Assembly: GCF_021869765.1 (NCBI RefSeq)
Contig: NZ_CP084580.1
Coordinates: forward strand, 4,526,001-4,590,000
Direction: 5' to 3'
DNA from: Chryseobacterium sp. MEBOG06
GTDB lineage: Bacteria > Bacteroidota > Bacteroidia > Flavobacteriales > Weeksellaceae
Length of the DNA: 64,000 nt
Under the pieces are notes generated by a model. That model was not told where the DNA came from. It worked only from the letters and a program-made list of their open reading frames with translations, and did no database searches. Position 1 is the stretch's first letter, and the number at the start of each line of letters is the position of its first letter. The position numbers were made by a program, and so were the translations under genes. Shown here piece after piece: positions 27,031 to 34,886 of this stretch.

Positions 27031-27065
27031 AAAAAAAAGAAAGCCCGGGCATTTTGCCCGGGCTT
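27031..27065 (-). terminator. Terminator of the rplKAJL operon
   Basis: Perfect 11-base arms AAGCCCGGGCA (27041-27051) and TGCCCGGGCTT (27055-27065) with a TTT loop. The A-run at 27031-27042 gives T-rich RNA on the minus strand. Confidence 0.9.
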
Positions 27066-27088
27066 CTATATGTGTAGTGAAATTGAAA

Positions 27089-27454
27089 TTATTTAACTTC
27101 TACTTCAGCACCAGCTTCTTCTAATTGCTTCTTAAGAGCTTCAGCTTCGTCTTTAGAAACACCTTCTTTGATAGCAGCAGGAGCTCCATCTACGATGTCT
27201 TTAGCTTCTTTAAGACCAGCACCAGTTAAATCTTTTACTAATTTAACGATAGCTAATTTAGATGCACCTGCAGACTTAAGAATTACGTCGAATTCAGTCT
27301 TTTCTTCAGCAGCTTCAGCACCAGGACCAGCCATTACTACAGCAGCAGCAGCAGGCTCAATTCCGTACTCATCCTTAAGGATAGCAGCTAATTCGTTTAC
27401 GTCTTTTACAGTTAGGTTTACTAGCGTTTCAGCTAAATTTTTTAAATCTGACAT
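27089..27454 (-). CDS. rplL: 50S ribosomal protein L7/L12
   Basis: This 121-residue stalk protein forms dimers on L10 and recruits translation GTPases. An N-terminal dimerisation part (LAETLVNLTVKDVNELAAIL), an Ala/Gly-rich hinge and the C-terminal domain with EKTEFDVILKSAGASKLAIV and LKEAKDIVDGAP are all visible. It is the last gene of rplK-A-J-L, 46 bases after rplJ, and a strong terminator follows 24 bases after its stop codon. Confidence 0.97.
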   Translation of the reverse strand: MSDLKNLAETLVNLTVKDVNELAAILKDEYGIEPAAAAVVMAGPGAEAAEEKTEFDVILKSAGASKLAIVKLVKDLTGAGLKEAKDIVDGAPAAIKEGVSKDEAEALKKQLEEAGAEVEVK

Positions 27455-27500
27455 TGTTGTAATGTTTTTGTTGATTATTTATTTAATTTTTTGAGTATAA

Positions 27501-28088
27501 TTATTCAGCACTTGTTTCTTCAGTGCTTTCTGCAGCAGCTTCTGGAGCTTCAGCAGGAGTTTCTTCTACAGCAGGAGCAGCAGCCTCTTCAGCTTTAGCT
27601 TCTACAGTTTCAGATTTGTTTTGAAGAGCAGAAACAACTCTTTGAATTGGAGATTGAAGTAATCCGATGATTTCTCCGATCATTTCTTCTCTAGACTTGA
27701 TGTTAGCAAGTGCAGTTAAGTTTTCGTCTCCAACATAGAAAGTTTCCTGAAGGTAAGCAGACTTTAAAGCTGGCTTATCTTCTTTCTTTCTGAAACCTTG
27801 GATTAATTTTGCAGGACCGTTTGCAGTCTCAGAAATCATTAATGCAGAGTTTCCTTTAAAAGTCTGGAACATTTCAGAGTAATCTACTCCTTCGATTTGT
27901 TCCATTGCTTTCTGTAAAAGTGTATTTTTCACCACTTTTATTTTGATATTTTGTTTGAAAGCTTGTCTTCTGAAGTCAGAAGATTTAGCAGCGTTCAGTC
28001 CGTCTAGATCTGCTACGTATACTACTTTTGCATCCTGAAGCAAGTCTTTGATCTCTTGTATTGCTACAACTTTTTGGTCTTTTGTCAT
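27501..28088 (-). CDS. rplJ: 50S ribosomal protein L10
   Basis: This 195-residue protein anchors the L7/L12 stalk to 23S rRNA. The body (about 1-165) is typical: MTKDQKVVAIQEIKDLLQ, then VVKNTLLQKAMEQ, and GLLQSPIQRVVSALQ near the stalk-binding helix. It carries an extra tail of about 30 residues rich in Ala and Glu after the E. coli endpoint (AEEAAAPAVEETPAEAPEAA type). Such acidic tails occur in related flavobacteria. It lies 17 bases after rplA in the operon. Confidence 0.96.
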   Translation of the reverse strand: MTKDQKVVAIQEIKDLLQDAKVVYVADLDGLNAAKSSDFRRQAFKQNIKIKVVKNTLLQKAMEQIEGVDYSEMFQTFKGNSALMISETANGPAKLIQGFRKKEDKPALKSAYLQETFYVGDENLTALANIKSREEMIGEIIGLLQSPIQRVVSALQNKSETVEAKAEEAAAPAVEETPAEAPEAAAESTEETSAE

Positions 28089-28105
28089 TGTCTTAAGGAT
28101 TTATA

Positions 28106-28798
28106 TTAGTTAACAGATTTAGTATCGATTGCAATACCTGGGCTCATTGTAGAAGACAAGTAAATGCTTTTCACGTAAGTTCCTTTAGCAGCAGTCGGCT
28201 TCATTTTAACCAATGTCTGGATTAGCTCCTGAGCATTTTCTTTAATCTTAGCAGCATCGAAAGATACTTTACCGATACCAGCATGGATAATACCATACTT
28301 GTCTACTTTGAAGTCAATTTTACCAGCTTTTACTTCAGCAACTGCTTTACCAATTTCCATTGTTACAGTTCCTGATTTAGGGTTAGGCATTAGACCTCTT
28401 GGACCTAATACTCTACCTAATGGACCTAATTTACCCATAACAGCTGGCATAGTAACGATAACGTCAACATCTGTCCAACCTTCTTTTATTTTTTGTAAAT
28501 ATTCGTCAAGACCTACATAATCAGCACCAGCAGCTTTAGCTTCTGCTTCTTTATCTGGCGTTACAAGAGCTAATACTTTAACATCTTTACCAGTACCGTG
28601 AGGAAGAGATACAACACCTCTTACCATTTGGTTTGCTTTTCTTGGGTCTACACCTAATCTTACAGCGATATCTACTGAAGCATCAAACTTTGTAGTGTTC
28701 ACTTCTTTTACAAGAGCTGAACCTTCTTCAAGGTTATAGATTCTTCCTTTTTCTACTTTGCTTAAAGCTTCCTTTTGCTTTTTAGTTAATTTTGCCAT
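28106..28798 (-). CDS. rplA: 50S ribosomal protein L1
   Basis: This 230-residue L1 stalk protein helps release deacylated tRNA from the E site and in many bacteria represses its own operon. Conserved segments are DASVDIAVRLGVDPRKANQM, VRGVVSLPHGTGK, VMGKLGPLGRVLGPRGLMPNPKSGT (in part) and the C-terminal KGTYVKSIYLSSTMSPG. It is 11 bases after rplK. Autoregulation by binding the rplK leader is possible but not shown here. Confidence 0.97.
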   Translation of the reverse strand: MAKLTKKQKEALSKVEKGRIYNLEEGSALVKEVNTTKFDASVDIAVRLGVDPRKANQMVRGVVSLPHGTGKDVKVLALVTPDKEAEAKAAGADYVGLDEYLQKIKEGWTDVDVIVTMPAVMGKLGPLGRVLGPRGLMPNPKSGTVTMEIGKAVAEVKAGKIDFKVDKYGIIHAGIGKVSFDAAKIKENAQELIQTLVKMKPTAAKGTYVKSIYLSSTMSPGIAIDTKSVN

Positions 28799-28809
28799 TT
28801 CTTTAAGTT

Positions 28810-29253
28810 TTAAGCGTTAGTTGGTTTAGCTCCTGTTACTTTTAATCCCATAGATCTAGCAGTACCTGCAACCATAGAAAGAGCAGAATCGATTGTAAAG
28901 CAGTTAAGATCTGTCATCTTATCTTCAGCGATTTTCTTCACTTGATCCCAAGATACAGAACCTACTTTGTTTCTATTCGGTTCACCGGAACCTCCCTTGA
29001 TCTTAGCGGCATCCATTAGCTGGATCGCTGCAGGTGGAGTTTTAATAACGAATTCAAAAGATTTGTCTTCGTATACTGTAATTACTACAGGTAAAACTTG
29101 CCCTGGCTTATCTTGGGTTCTTCCGTTAAATTGCTTACAAAACTCCATGATGTTCACACCTGCAGAACCCAATGCTGGACCTACTGGTGGAGAAGGGTTA
29201 GCTGCGCCACCTTTCACCTGAAGCTTTACCATTTTAAAGACTTTCTTAGCCAT
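28810..29253 (-). CDS. rplK: 50S ribosomal protein L11
   Basis: This 147-residue protein is part of the GTPase-associated centre and binds the thiostrepton loop of 23S rRNA. Visible segments are LQVKGGAANPSPPVGPALGS with the Pro-rich N-terminal loop, and the C-terminal DLNCFTIDSALSMVAGTARSMG. It is the first gene of rplK-A-J-L, with a consensus promoter about 100 bases upstream. Unusually, three secreted-protein genes and two terminators separate it from nusG. Confidence 0.97.
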   Translation of the reverse strand: MAKKVFKMVKLQVKGGAANPSPPVGPALGSAGVNIMEFCKQFNGRTQDKPGQVLPVVITVYEDKSFEFVIKTPPAAIQLMDAAKIKGGSGEPNRNKVGSVSWDQVKKIAEDKMTDLNCFTIDSALSMVAGTARSMGLKVTGAKPTNA

Positions 29254-29350
29254 TGTTTGTTTTTTAAATTTGAATAATTAATGAGTTTGGAAGCATTTAT
29301 TATTCAGCAGGTTATGCACTCACATAACAATAAACCTACTTTTCGGACTG

Positions 29351-29381
29351 CAAAATTATGAAATATTTTTGAAATAGCAAA
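29351..29381 (-). promoter_or_regulatory. Promoter of the rplKAJL operon
   Basis: Minus strand TTTG (29378-29381), 19 bases, TAATTTTG (29351-29358). The start would be near 29346, giving a leader of about 90 bases. The rest of 29382-29560 shows no gene. Confidence 0.7.
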
Positions 29382-29560
29382 CGGAAATTACTGATTTTTA
29401 AAAAGTTTAGAAAAAATATCTGAAAAACAGAGGTTCTAAATTTTTCAGATCATTTATTTTTTTCCTTCTCCGAATATTTGATTTCTGCGTCTGATTCTTC
29501 CATTTAAAATAGAAATCCTGAATTAATAATACTTTTAAAGAAATGTACCCCCTGTCTGGG

Positions 29561-29598
29561 AAAAAGAAAGACCGTCTCAAAGCAGAGACAGTCTTTTT
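29561..29598 (-). terminator. Terminator after the three secreted-protein genes
   Basis: AAAGACCGTCTC pairs with GAGACAGTCTTT (one mismatch) around a six-base loop. A-run on the left and T-run on the right make it usable in both directions. Confidence 0.75.
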
Positions 29599-29623
29599 AA
29601 AATGTCAAAGTATACTATACTTG

Positions 29624-30292
29624 TTAAAAACCTGATGGTTTATTGACAGCCTTCGTAGAACCATCAGTTCCTCCCAGATCAGTATTTATATCACCGATAT
29701 TTTGTTTTGTAATCAGTCTTTTATAAGCCATAAGGTAGAGGTCTATCGTAAAGTCGTTATAGCTTCTGGACGGAGTGCTTGTATTAGTGGCAACAATTCT
29801 GCTATCAGTAAATTTTGCTCTGATATGCCATGTTCCATTACTTTTGAAAGCTACTACATCCGGCGAGCCCTGCTTATTGTCATTAACGCCATTATTCCCG
29901 TAGTCAAGCATAACATTGGTAGAGTTATCACTGGTTCTGAAGGAATAATTATGTAATACTACCATGAAATTATTAGCATCTATCTTCGTATCATAATCTG
30001 TCAGTCCGTCACCGGATACTCCTGTAAGTGAAAGTTTGATATAATTAAACAATCCGCTGCTTTCCAAATTTGGATCATACAACTGAAGCGCATTTTGCGA
30101 AGTAGCTAAAAAGCTTCCCCCGGACATTGTAGGTTCTCCCGGATTTCTTAGATATAACGAATTTGTATACGTTTTACCATTAACCTCAAGTGTCTCAGTA
30201 GGGCTCGCAGTATTAATCCCTACTTTACCTTTCTGGGCATTTAAAAATATTCCCAGGCCTATCATTATTGCGATAAAAAATTTTCTTTCCAT
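29624..30292 (-). CDS. Secreted hypothetical protein, paralogue 3 of 3
   Basis: This is a 222-residue protein with a signal peptide (MERKFFIAIMIGLGIFLNAQ) followed by KVGINTASPTETLEVNGKTY, the short head repeat found at the start of many Bacteroidota surface and tail-fibre-like proteins. Downstream it shares with its two neighbours a DTKIDANNFMVVLHNYSF-type segment and a GTWHIRAKF segment. No catalytic motif, membrane helix or type IX tail is visible. It is 6 bases from the next gene. The function is unknown; a surface or matrix role is inference. Confidence 0.75.
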   Translation of the reverse strand: MERKFFIAIMIGLGIFLNAQKGKVGINTASPTETLEVNGKTYTNSLYLRNPGEPTMSGGSFLATSQNALQLYDPNLESSGLFNYIKLSLTGVSGDGLTDYDTKIDANNFMVVLHNYSFRTSDNSTNVMLDYGNNGVNDNKQGSPDVVAFKSNGTWHIRAKFTDSRIVATNTSTPSRSYNDFTIDLYLMAYKRLITKQNIGDINTDLGGTDGSTKAVNKPSGF

Positions 30293-30298
30293 AGTATT

Positions 30299-30946
30299 TT
30301 ATTGAAGCCCTAAAGGCGTATTGGTTGATACTCCCGAATAAGACGGCGAAGCTGACGCTGAAACAGAACCATTAAAAGTTCCCCAATCTTTTACTAATGA
30401 TTTTTCAAAGACATTTAGGGTAAACGTCCAAGTCCCATTTTGCGCAGAAGCTGTACCAGCTCCTTTAAAACCTAAATTGACAGCATGATAGTTTTTCCCG
30501 GCAAAAGGAATCTGAGTTACTTCAGTAGAATAAGAACCGAAAGATTTTGGAGATGTTGTTGTATTTACTCCCGGCACAGCACCAGTAAAAACAGCATTTG
30601 TAATAGCAACAACATATTTAGAGGTATCTAATCCCGTATTGAGATTCACAACTTCATCTTCTTTTACATTTCTCAAAATGATACTATATATATTGACCGG
30701 TGCTACGTTACGAAGTGAAATATCAAGCAGCTTAACTTTCCCTACCGGTGAAGTATCTTTAGAGCGGGTAAGGAGAAGATAGTTTCCACCCGCTTTTGTA
30801 TTTTCAGTATCTATCAAATAAGACTCAACTAATGTTTCTCCTACTACATCAAGAGTTCCTTTAGGAGCGTTTGTGTTAATTCCAACCTGGGCATTAATGC
30901 CGGAAAAAGCAAAGCCCGTTAAGAATATCATAATAATTTTTTTCAT
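30299..30946 (-). CDS. Secreted hypothetical protein, paralogue 2 of 3
   Basis: This is a 215-residue protein with a signal peptide (MKKIIMIFLTGFAFSGINAQ) and then VGINTNAPKGTLDVVGE, the same head repeat as its neighbours. The middle LDTSKYVVAITNAVF segment and the C-terminal GTWTFTLNVFEKS align by eye with the other two. It ends in a Ser/Pro-rich tail without a recognised sorting signal. The function is unknown. The three genes are evenly spaced (6 and 14 bases) and form one operon inserted between nusG and rplK. Confidence 0.75.
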   Translation of the reverse strand: MKKIIMIFLTGFAFSGINAQVGINTNAPKGTLDVVGETLVESYLIDTENTKAGGNYLLLTRSKDTSPVGKVKLLDISLRNVAPVNIYSIILRNVKEDEVVNLNTGLDTSKYVVAITNAVFTGAVPGVNTTTSPKSFGSYSTEVTQIPFAGKNYHAVNLGFKGAGTASAQNGTWTFTLNVFEKSLVKDWGTFNGSVSASASPSYSGVSTNTPLGLQ

Positions 30947-30960
30947 AGAATATATGTTTT

Positions 30961-31581
30961 TTATTGAATTAGCGGAGCTGCTGCAGCACCAGTTGTAGAA
31001 GCACCAAGATTTTGTGTAGAAGTAAATTCTTTTGCATATGATCTATCAAAGACCAATAAATTAAGAGTCCACACTCCAGTTGGAAATGATGAGTCTGGCG
31101 AGAATCCCTGATAATCGGCTTTCAATTTCCAGGTTCCTCCTGTAGAATAGGCAAAAATCTGAGGTACCGGCGTAAGCCAGTCGGCAGAAAAAGTTCTTGT
31201 CGGTTGAGTAAACCCAAAAGAAGAGATCACCACCAGAAATTTTTGAGAATTTATTTTTGTATCAAACTGATTTACCCAATCTTTATCTGAAGGATCACAG
31301 GTAATTTTGTACTGAATAAGGTTGATTGGTGCAGGGGAATTAGGTACAAATGAATCATTATAAGCCGTAATTTTATTATCCGGTGCAGGAGACTTGATAA
31401 TGAAGGTGTAATTTTCATTGGTCCCAAGCTTTTCCAGTGGTTGTTTGAAGACTATTCCAGATGTCTTCATTGTACCATTAACTGTAAGTTCCTTTTCTGG
31501 GTTAGCTGTGTTTATACCAACCTGAGCATTACCTGATACAGCAATACCCATCAACAGGACTGTCGAAATAATTTTTGTCAT
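30961..31581 (-). CDS. Secreted hypothetical protein, paralogue 1 of 3
   Basis: This is a 206-residue protein with a signal peptide ending VSGNAQ, followed by VGINTANPEKELTVNGTMKT. It shares with its two downstream neighbours a DTKINSQKFLVVISSFGF segment and the WTLNLLVFDRSYAKE C-terminal strand. It is the first gene of the three-gene set; a -7-like box lies at 31792-31799, about 210 bases upstream. No function can be assigned. The shared layout indicates local gene duplication followed by strong divergence. Confidence 0.75.
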   Translation of the reverse strand: MTKIISTVLLMGIAVSGNAQVGINTANPEKELTVNGTMKTSGIVFKQPLEKLGTNENYTFIIKSPAPDNKITAYNDSFVPNSPAPINLIQYKITCDPSDKDWVNQFDTKINSQKFLVVISSFGFTQPTRTFSADWLTPVPQIFAYSTGGTWKLKADYQGFSPDSSFPTGVWTLNLLVFDRSYAKEFTSTQNLGASTTGAAAAPLIQ

Positions 31582-31791
31582 GGAGTTGTGTGTTTATTTT
31601 AATATTAACCTTCTCTATGTTTCTGTTTTATTCTCATTATGAAACAAAGAGATATTGTACACATTTTATCTTGTGTACGAAGTCAAGGGGAATATAAATT
31701 TTATTGATTAACAGACTGGTAGCTTGCAATAAGTATGCCATCAAAAGAAAAACACATACATAAACGTAAATCTGACCCAAATAATAAAAAG

Positions 31792-31799
31792 CAAATATA
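31792..31799 (-). promoter_or_regulatory. Possible -7 box of the three-gene set
   Basis: The minus strand reads TATATTTG. The -33 box is missing and the leader would be about 200 bases, so this is tentative. Nothing else is recognised in 31582-31990. Confidence 0.35.
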
Positions 31800-31990
31800 A
31801 TTACAAAGATCATGAATTATAGTAAGGAAGGAGCTCTATATAGAGAACAAAAAAATACAATACTTACGGTAAAACTTAAAGTTGGAAAGAGGAATTTTAA
31901 AAACTTTATTTAGTTCACAACTTTTGGAATCGTTTTATTAACATTCAACATGATAAATCTGACTAAAAACAAGAAAGTAGTGTAAAAGCA

Positions 31991-32018
31991 AAAAAGACTG
32001 CTATTAAGCAGTCTTTTT
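31991..32018. terminator. Terminator of nusG
   Basis: AAAAAGACTGCT (31991-32002) and AGCAGTCTTTTT (32007-32018) form a perfect 12-base stem with an ATTA loop, flanked by A and T runs. Confidence 0.88.
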
Positions 32019-32038
32019 TATATTTTTAGAAGTGATTA

Positions 32039-32581
32039 TTACACTTTTTCTACTTGCATATAGCTCAACTCCATTGGAGTTTTTCTACCGAAGATCAATA
32101 CAGAAACTTCAATTTTCTTCTTGTCTTCAAGAATTTTCTCAACTGTACCATTGAATCCATTGAAAGGTCCATCGATTACTTTCACGTTTTCACCTACTAC
32201 ATAAGGAATTTCAACATCGCTTGCGAATTCTGAAAGTTCATCCATTCTTCCAAGCATTCTGTTTACCTCAGATTTTCTCATTGGAACAGGATCTCCTCCT
32301 TTAGTTAAACTTAAGAAAGATATAACTCCAGGAATGTTTTTGATAGCGTGAGGAATTTCTCCCATCAGGTCTGCTTCAATCATTAAGTATCCAGGATAGT
32401 AAGGTTTCTCTTTAGGAACTTTTTTACCGTTTCTAATCTGGATAACCTTTTCCATAGGAATAACCACTTGAGTAACATACTGCTCAAACCCTAAACGTTT
32501 GATTTCTGTCTCAATATAGTTTTTCACTTTATTTTCCTGTCCGCTGATTGCTTTCAGCACATACCATTTCAATTCGCTCAT
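32039..32581 (-). CDS. nusG: Transcription termination/antitermination protein NusG
   Basis: This 180-residue protein has an N-terminal NGN domain (LKWYVLKAISGQENKVKNYI, then KKVPKEKPYYPGYLMIEADL) and a C-terminal KOW domain (GENVKVIDGPFNGFNGTVEK). It binds RNA polymerase beta', raises processivity and links to ribosomes or Rho. It follows secE by 21 bases and is followed by a strong terminator. rplK, normally next, is about 2.8 kb away here. Confidence 0.96.
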   Translation of the reverse strand: MSELKWYVLKAISGQENKVKNYIETEIKRLGFEQYVTQVVIPMEKVIQIRNGKKVPKEKPYYPGYLMIEADLMGEIPHAIKNIPGVISFLSLTKGGDPVPMRKSEVNRMLGRMDELSEFASDVEIPYVVGENVKVIDGPFNGFNGTVEKILEDKKKIEVSVLIFGRKTPMELSYMQVEKV

Positions 32582-32602
32582 TATGGGAAAACACTTTTAT
32601 AA

Positions 32603-32809
32603 TTAATTGAACATGTTGATTAACATTCCTATGATGTTGCTGATTGATTTAGAAAACAATTCATCAACTCCAAATGTAAATAATGCCAGAATAACTGTCG
32701 CAATAGTCACCACAATTGTAGATGACTGAAGGTCAGCCCACTTTGGCCATTCAACTTTATGTCTAAATTCGTTATAAGAACCTTTTAAAAAATCGACAAA
32801 TGAACTCAT
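32603..32809 (-). CDS. secE: Preprotein translocase subunit SecE
   Basis: This 68-residue protein has a short cytoplasmic amphipathic part (FVDFLKGSYNEFRHKVEWPKWADLQ, in two pieces) with the conserved V-x-W-P-K motif. One membrane helix follows (about residues 30-50, STIVVTIATVILALFTFGV). It clamps SecY in the translocon. It lies between tRNA-Trp and nusG, the standard order in Bacteroidota. Confidence 0.95.
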   Translation of the reverse strand: MSSFVDFLKGSYNEFRHKVEWPKWADLQSSTIVVTIATVILALFTFGVDELFSKSISNIIGMLINMFN

Positions 32810-32821
32810 AATTTATATTTG

Positions 32822-32892
32822 CACGGGCACAAGGATTCGAACCCTGATCAACGGTTTTGGAGACCGGTATCCTACCATTGGACGATGCCCGT
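32822..32892 (-). tRNA. tRNA-Trp (CCA anticodon)
   Basis: The minus strand folds with acceptor ACGGGCA/TGCCCGT, a T-arm with TTCGAAT, and anticodon loop CTCCAAA giving CCA, which reads UGG. It lies between tuf and secE. CCA at the 3' end is not encoded. Confidence 0.95.
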
Positions 32893-32897
32893 AGATA

Positions 32898-32929
32898 AAA
32901 GCTTCCGAGAGTTTCCTTTCGGAAGCTTT
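32898..32929. terminator. Terminator after tuf
   Basis: AAAGCTTCCGA (32898-32908) pairs perfectly with TCGGAAGCTTT (32919-32929). It lies between tuf and tRNA-Trp, so some readthrough or a second promoter must feed trpT-secE-nusG. Confidence 0.75.
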
Positions 32930-32945
32930 ATTTATTTTAAGATGA

Positions 32946-34157
32946 TTAGTCTATGATTTCAGTAACCTGACCAGATCCAACTGTTCTACCTCCTTCTCTA
33001 ATTGCAAATCTAAGACCTACGTTAAGAGCGATTGGCTGTAACAATTCTACAGTGATCTCTAAGTTATCTCCTGGCATTACCATTTCTACACCTTCTGGTA
33101 AGAAGATCTCACCTGTAACGTCAGTAGTTCTTACATAGAACTGAGGACGGTACTTGTTGTGGAATGGAGTGTGACGTCCACCTTCTTCTTTAGAAAGGAT
33201 ATAAACAGAAGCTTTGAATTTTTTGTGTGGCTTAACTGAATCTTTCTTAGCGATAACCATACCTCTCTTGATGTCAGTTTTTTCAATACCTCTCAACAAT
33301 AGACCTACGTTATCTCCAGCTTCACCTCTATCAAGGATTTTTCTGAACATCTCAACTCCTGTAATAGTAGAAGTTAATTTTTCGTCACCCATACCTACGA
33401 TATCAACCGGATCACCAGTGTTAATAACACCAGCCTCGATTCTACCAGTTGCTACAGTACCTCTACCTGTAATAGAGAATACGTCTTCAATTGGCATCAA
33501 GAATGGCTTTTCAGTATCTCTTGGTGGTTGCTCGATCCAAGTATCAACAGCATCCATCAATTCTTCAACGCTCTTGAACCACTTATCTTCAGTATCAGGA
33601 GTAGCTGCTGTAGCTGCTGTAAGAGCACCTAATGCAGAACCTTGAATTACTGGAGAGTTGTCTCCGTCAAAGTCATAAGTAGATAATAAGTCTCTAAGCT
33701 CCATTTCAACAAGCTCTAATAACTCAGCATCGTCTACCATGTCAACTTTGTTCATGAAAACAACGATTCTTGGTACATTTACCTGACGGCAAAGTAGGAT
33801 ATGTTCTCTAGTTTGAGGCATTGGACCATCAGTTGCAGCACATACTACGATAGCTCCATCCATTTGAGCAGCACCAGTTACCATGTTCTTAACATAATCG
33901 GCGTGACCTGGACAGTCAACGTGAGCATAGTGTCTTTTTTCAGTTTCGTATTCGATGTGAGCAGTATTGATAGTAATACCTCTTTCTTTTTCTTCTGGAG
34001 CAGAGTCAATTGCAGAGAAGTCTTTTTTCTCAGCAAGACCTTTGCTAGCTAATACAGCAGAAATAGCAGCTGTAAGAGTAGTTTTACCATGGTCAACGTG
34101 ACCAATAGTACCAATGTTCAAGTGTGGTTTGTTACGATTAAACGTTTCCTTTGCCAT
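32946..34157 (-). CDS. tuf: Elongation factor Tu
   Basis: This 403-residue GTPase delivers aminoacyl-tRNA to the ribosome. G-domain motifs are visible: GHVDHGKTT, RGITINTAHIEY, DCPGHADY, NKVDMVDD and SALGALTAA. Domains 2 and 3 follow through VGSGQVTEIID. It is slightly longer than the common 394-395 residues because of extra residues around TAATAATPDTEDKW. In this lineage tuf usually follows tRNA-Thr directly; here the efflux operon intervenes. Confidence 0.97.
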   Translation of the reverse strand: MAKETFNRNKPHLNIGTIGHVDHGKTTLTAAISAVLASKGLAEKKDFSAIDSAPEEKERGITINTAHIEYETEKRHYAHVDCPGHADYVKNMVTGAAQMDGAIVVCAATDGPMPQTREHILLCRQVNVPRIVVFMNKVDMVDDAELLELVEMELRDLLSTYDFDGDNSPVIQGSALGALTAATAATPDTEDKWFKSVEELMDAVDTWIEQPPRDTEKPFLMPIEDVFSITGRGTVATGRIEAGVINTGDPVDIVGMGDEKLTSTITGVEMFRKILDRGEAGDNVGLLLRGIEKTDIKRGMVIAKKDSVKPHKKFKASVYILSKEEGGRHTPFHNKYRPQFYVRTTDVTGEIFLPEGVEMVMPGDNLEITVELLQPIALNVGLRFAIREGGRTVGSGQVTEIID

Positions 34158-34200
34158 GATTTAAAATTATTTATTTATTGTTTTTCAAATTTTCGGTGTG

Positions 34201-34208
34201 CAAATATA
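34201..34208 (-). promoter_or_regulatory. -7 box of tuf
   Basis: The minus strand reads TATATTTG. A TTTG lies only 16 bases further (34225-34228), short of the usual 19-20. Another -7-like box (TAAATTTG) is at 34304-34311. The rest of 34158-34485 shows no gene. Confidence 0.5.
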
Positions 34209-34485
34209 ATGAATTTTTAAATACCAAAAACTTTTTATTAAAAAAACTTTCAATATTCACATCCAATGAAGTACAAACCTTACATTTTAATGTATTGAGA
34301 CTGCAAATTTACACATTTTTCCGGATTGAAAAAAATCCTTCGCAGCGTTTTATTAAAATTCTAAACTATCTCATTAATTATGAATGCAATAAGTAACAAA
34401 AAAGTTTATTAAACAATCATTATATCGGCAGATCCATGTTTATTTTTTTCTCGTAAATATAGAAACAACCACTAAAATCAGTGCT

Positions 34486-34802
34486 ATGAGAAAAATATTA
34501 CCCATTTGTTTGAGTGTGTTTGACATTGTAATATTCTATTTGTGATTGATCATAATACAGATAAGTTATATCAGCAAAACCCACCAAATAACGGAACTTT
34601 GGCAGAAACGGGTTCTTTAGGTATTAATATTACCAATGCTAATGGGTTTGATATTGGAAGCATAAGCCAAAAAGCATATTTAATGGCTTCGGTAGGTTCA
34701 TCCACAAAAATTTATACTATCAATACTACAACTGGGGCAGCCGCTTCGGTTTCTGATTATCCCAATTCTGTAAAAGCCTTTGCAGTGGGATTAGGTTTTT
34801 AA
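34486..34802 (+). pseudogene. Decayed DUF4394-type secreted protein gene
   Basis: The last ~90 codons (from about 34524, readable from GTG 34542) encode LFVIDHNTDKLYQQNPPNNG and later TKIYTINTTTGAAASV, which match the end of DUF4394 proteins. At 34486 an ATG starts a signal-peptide-like MRKILPICLSVF in a different frame that stops after 19 codons. The expected ~200 middle residues are missing. This looks like an internal deletion with frame loss. A terminator follows at 34831, so the tail of the gene is intact. The family is read from motifs only. Confidence 0.65.
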
Positions 34803-34830
34803 ACTCATCCTATTTTATTTCAGTAATAGA

Positions 34831-34861
34831 GAAGCGCGGAAAACAAAGTTTTCCGCGCTTC
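34831..34861. terminator. Bidirectional terminator
   Basis: Perfect 14-base arms GAAGCGCGGAAAAC and GTTTTCCGCGCTTC with an AAA loop, between the DUF4394 remnant and the end of the efflux pump gene. Confidence 0.8.
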
Positions 34862-34886
34862 CGCTTAATATAAAATGAAAGAATAA

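Noticed and set aside
26820..27032. Open frame of 70 codons on the minus strand upstream of rpoB
   Set aside because: It overlaps the rplL terminator region, has a poor start and low coding character, and resembles no known family.
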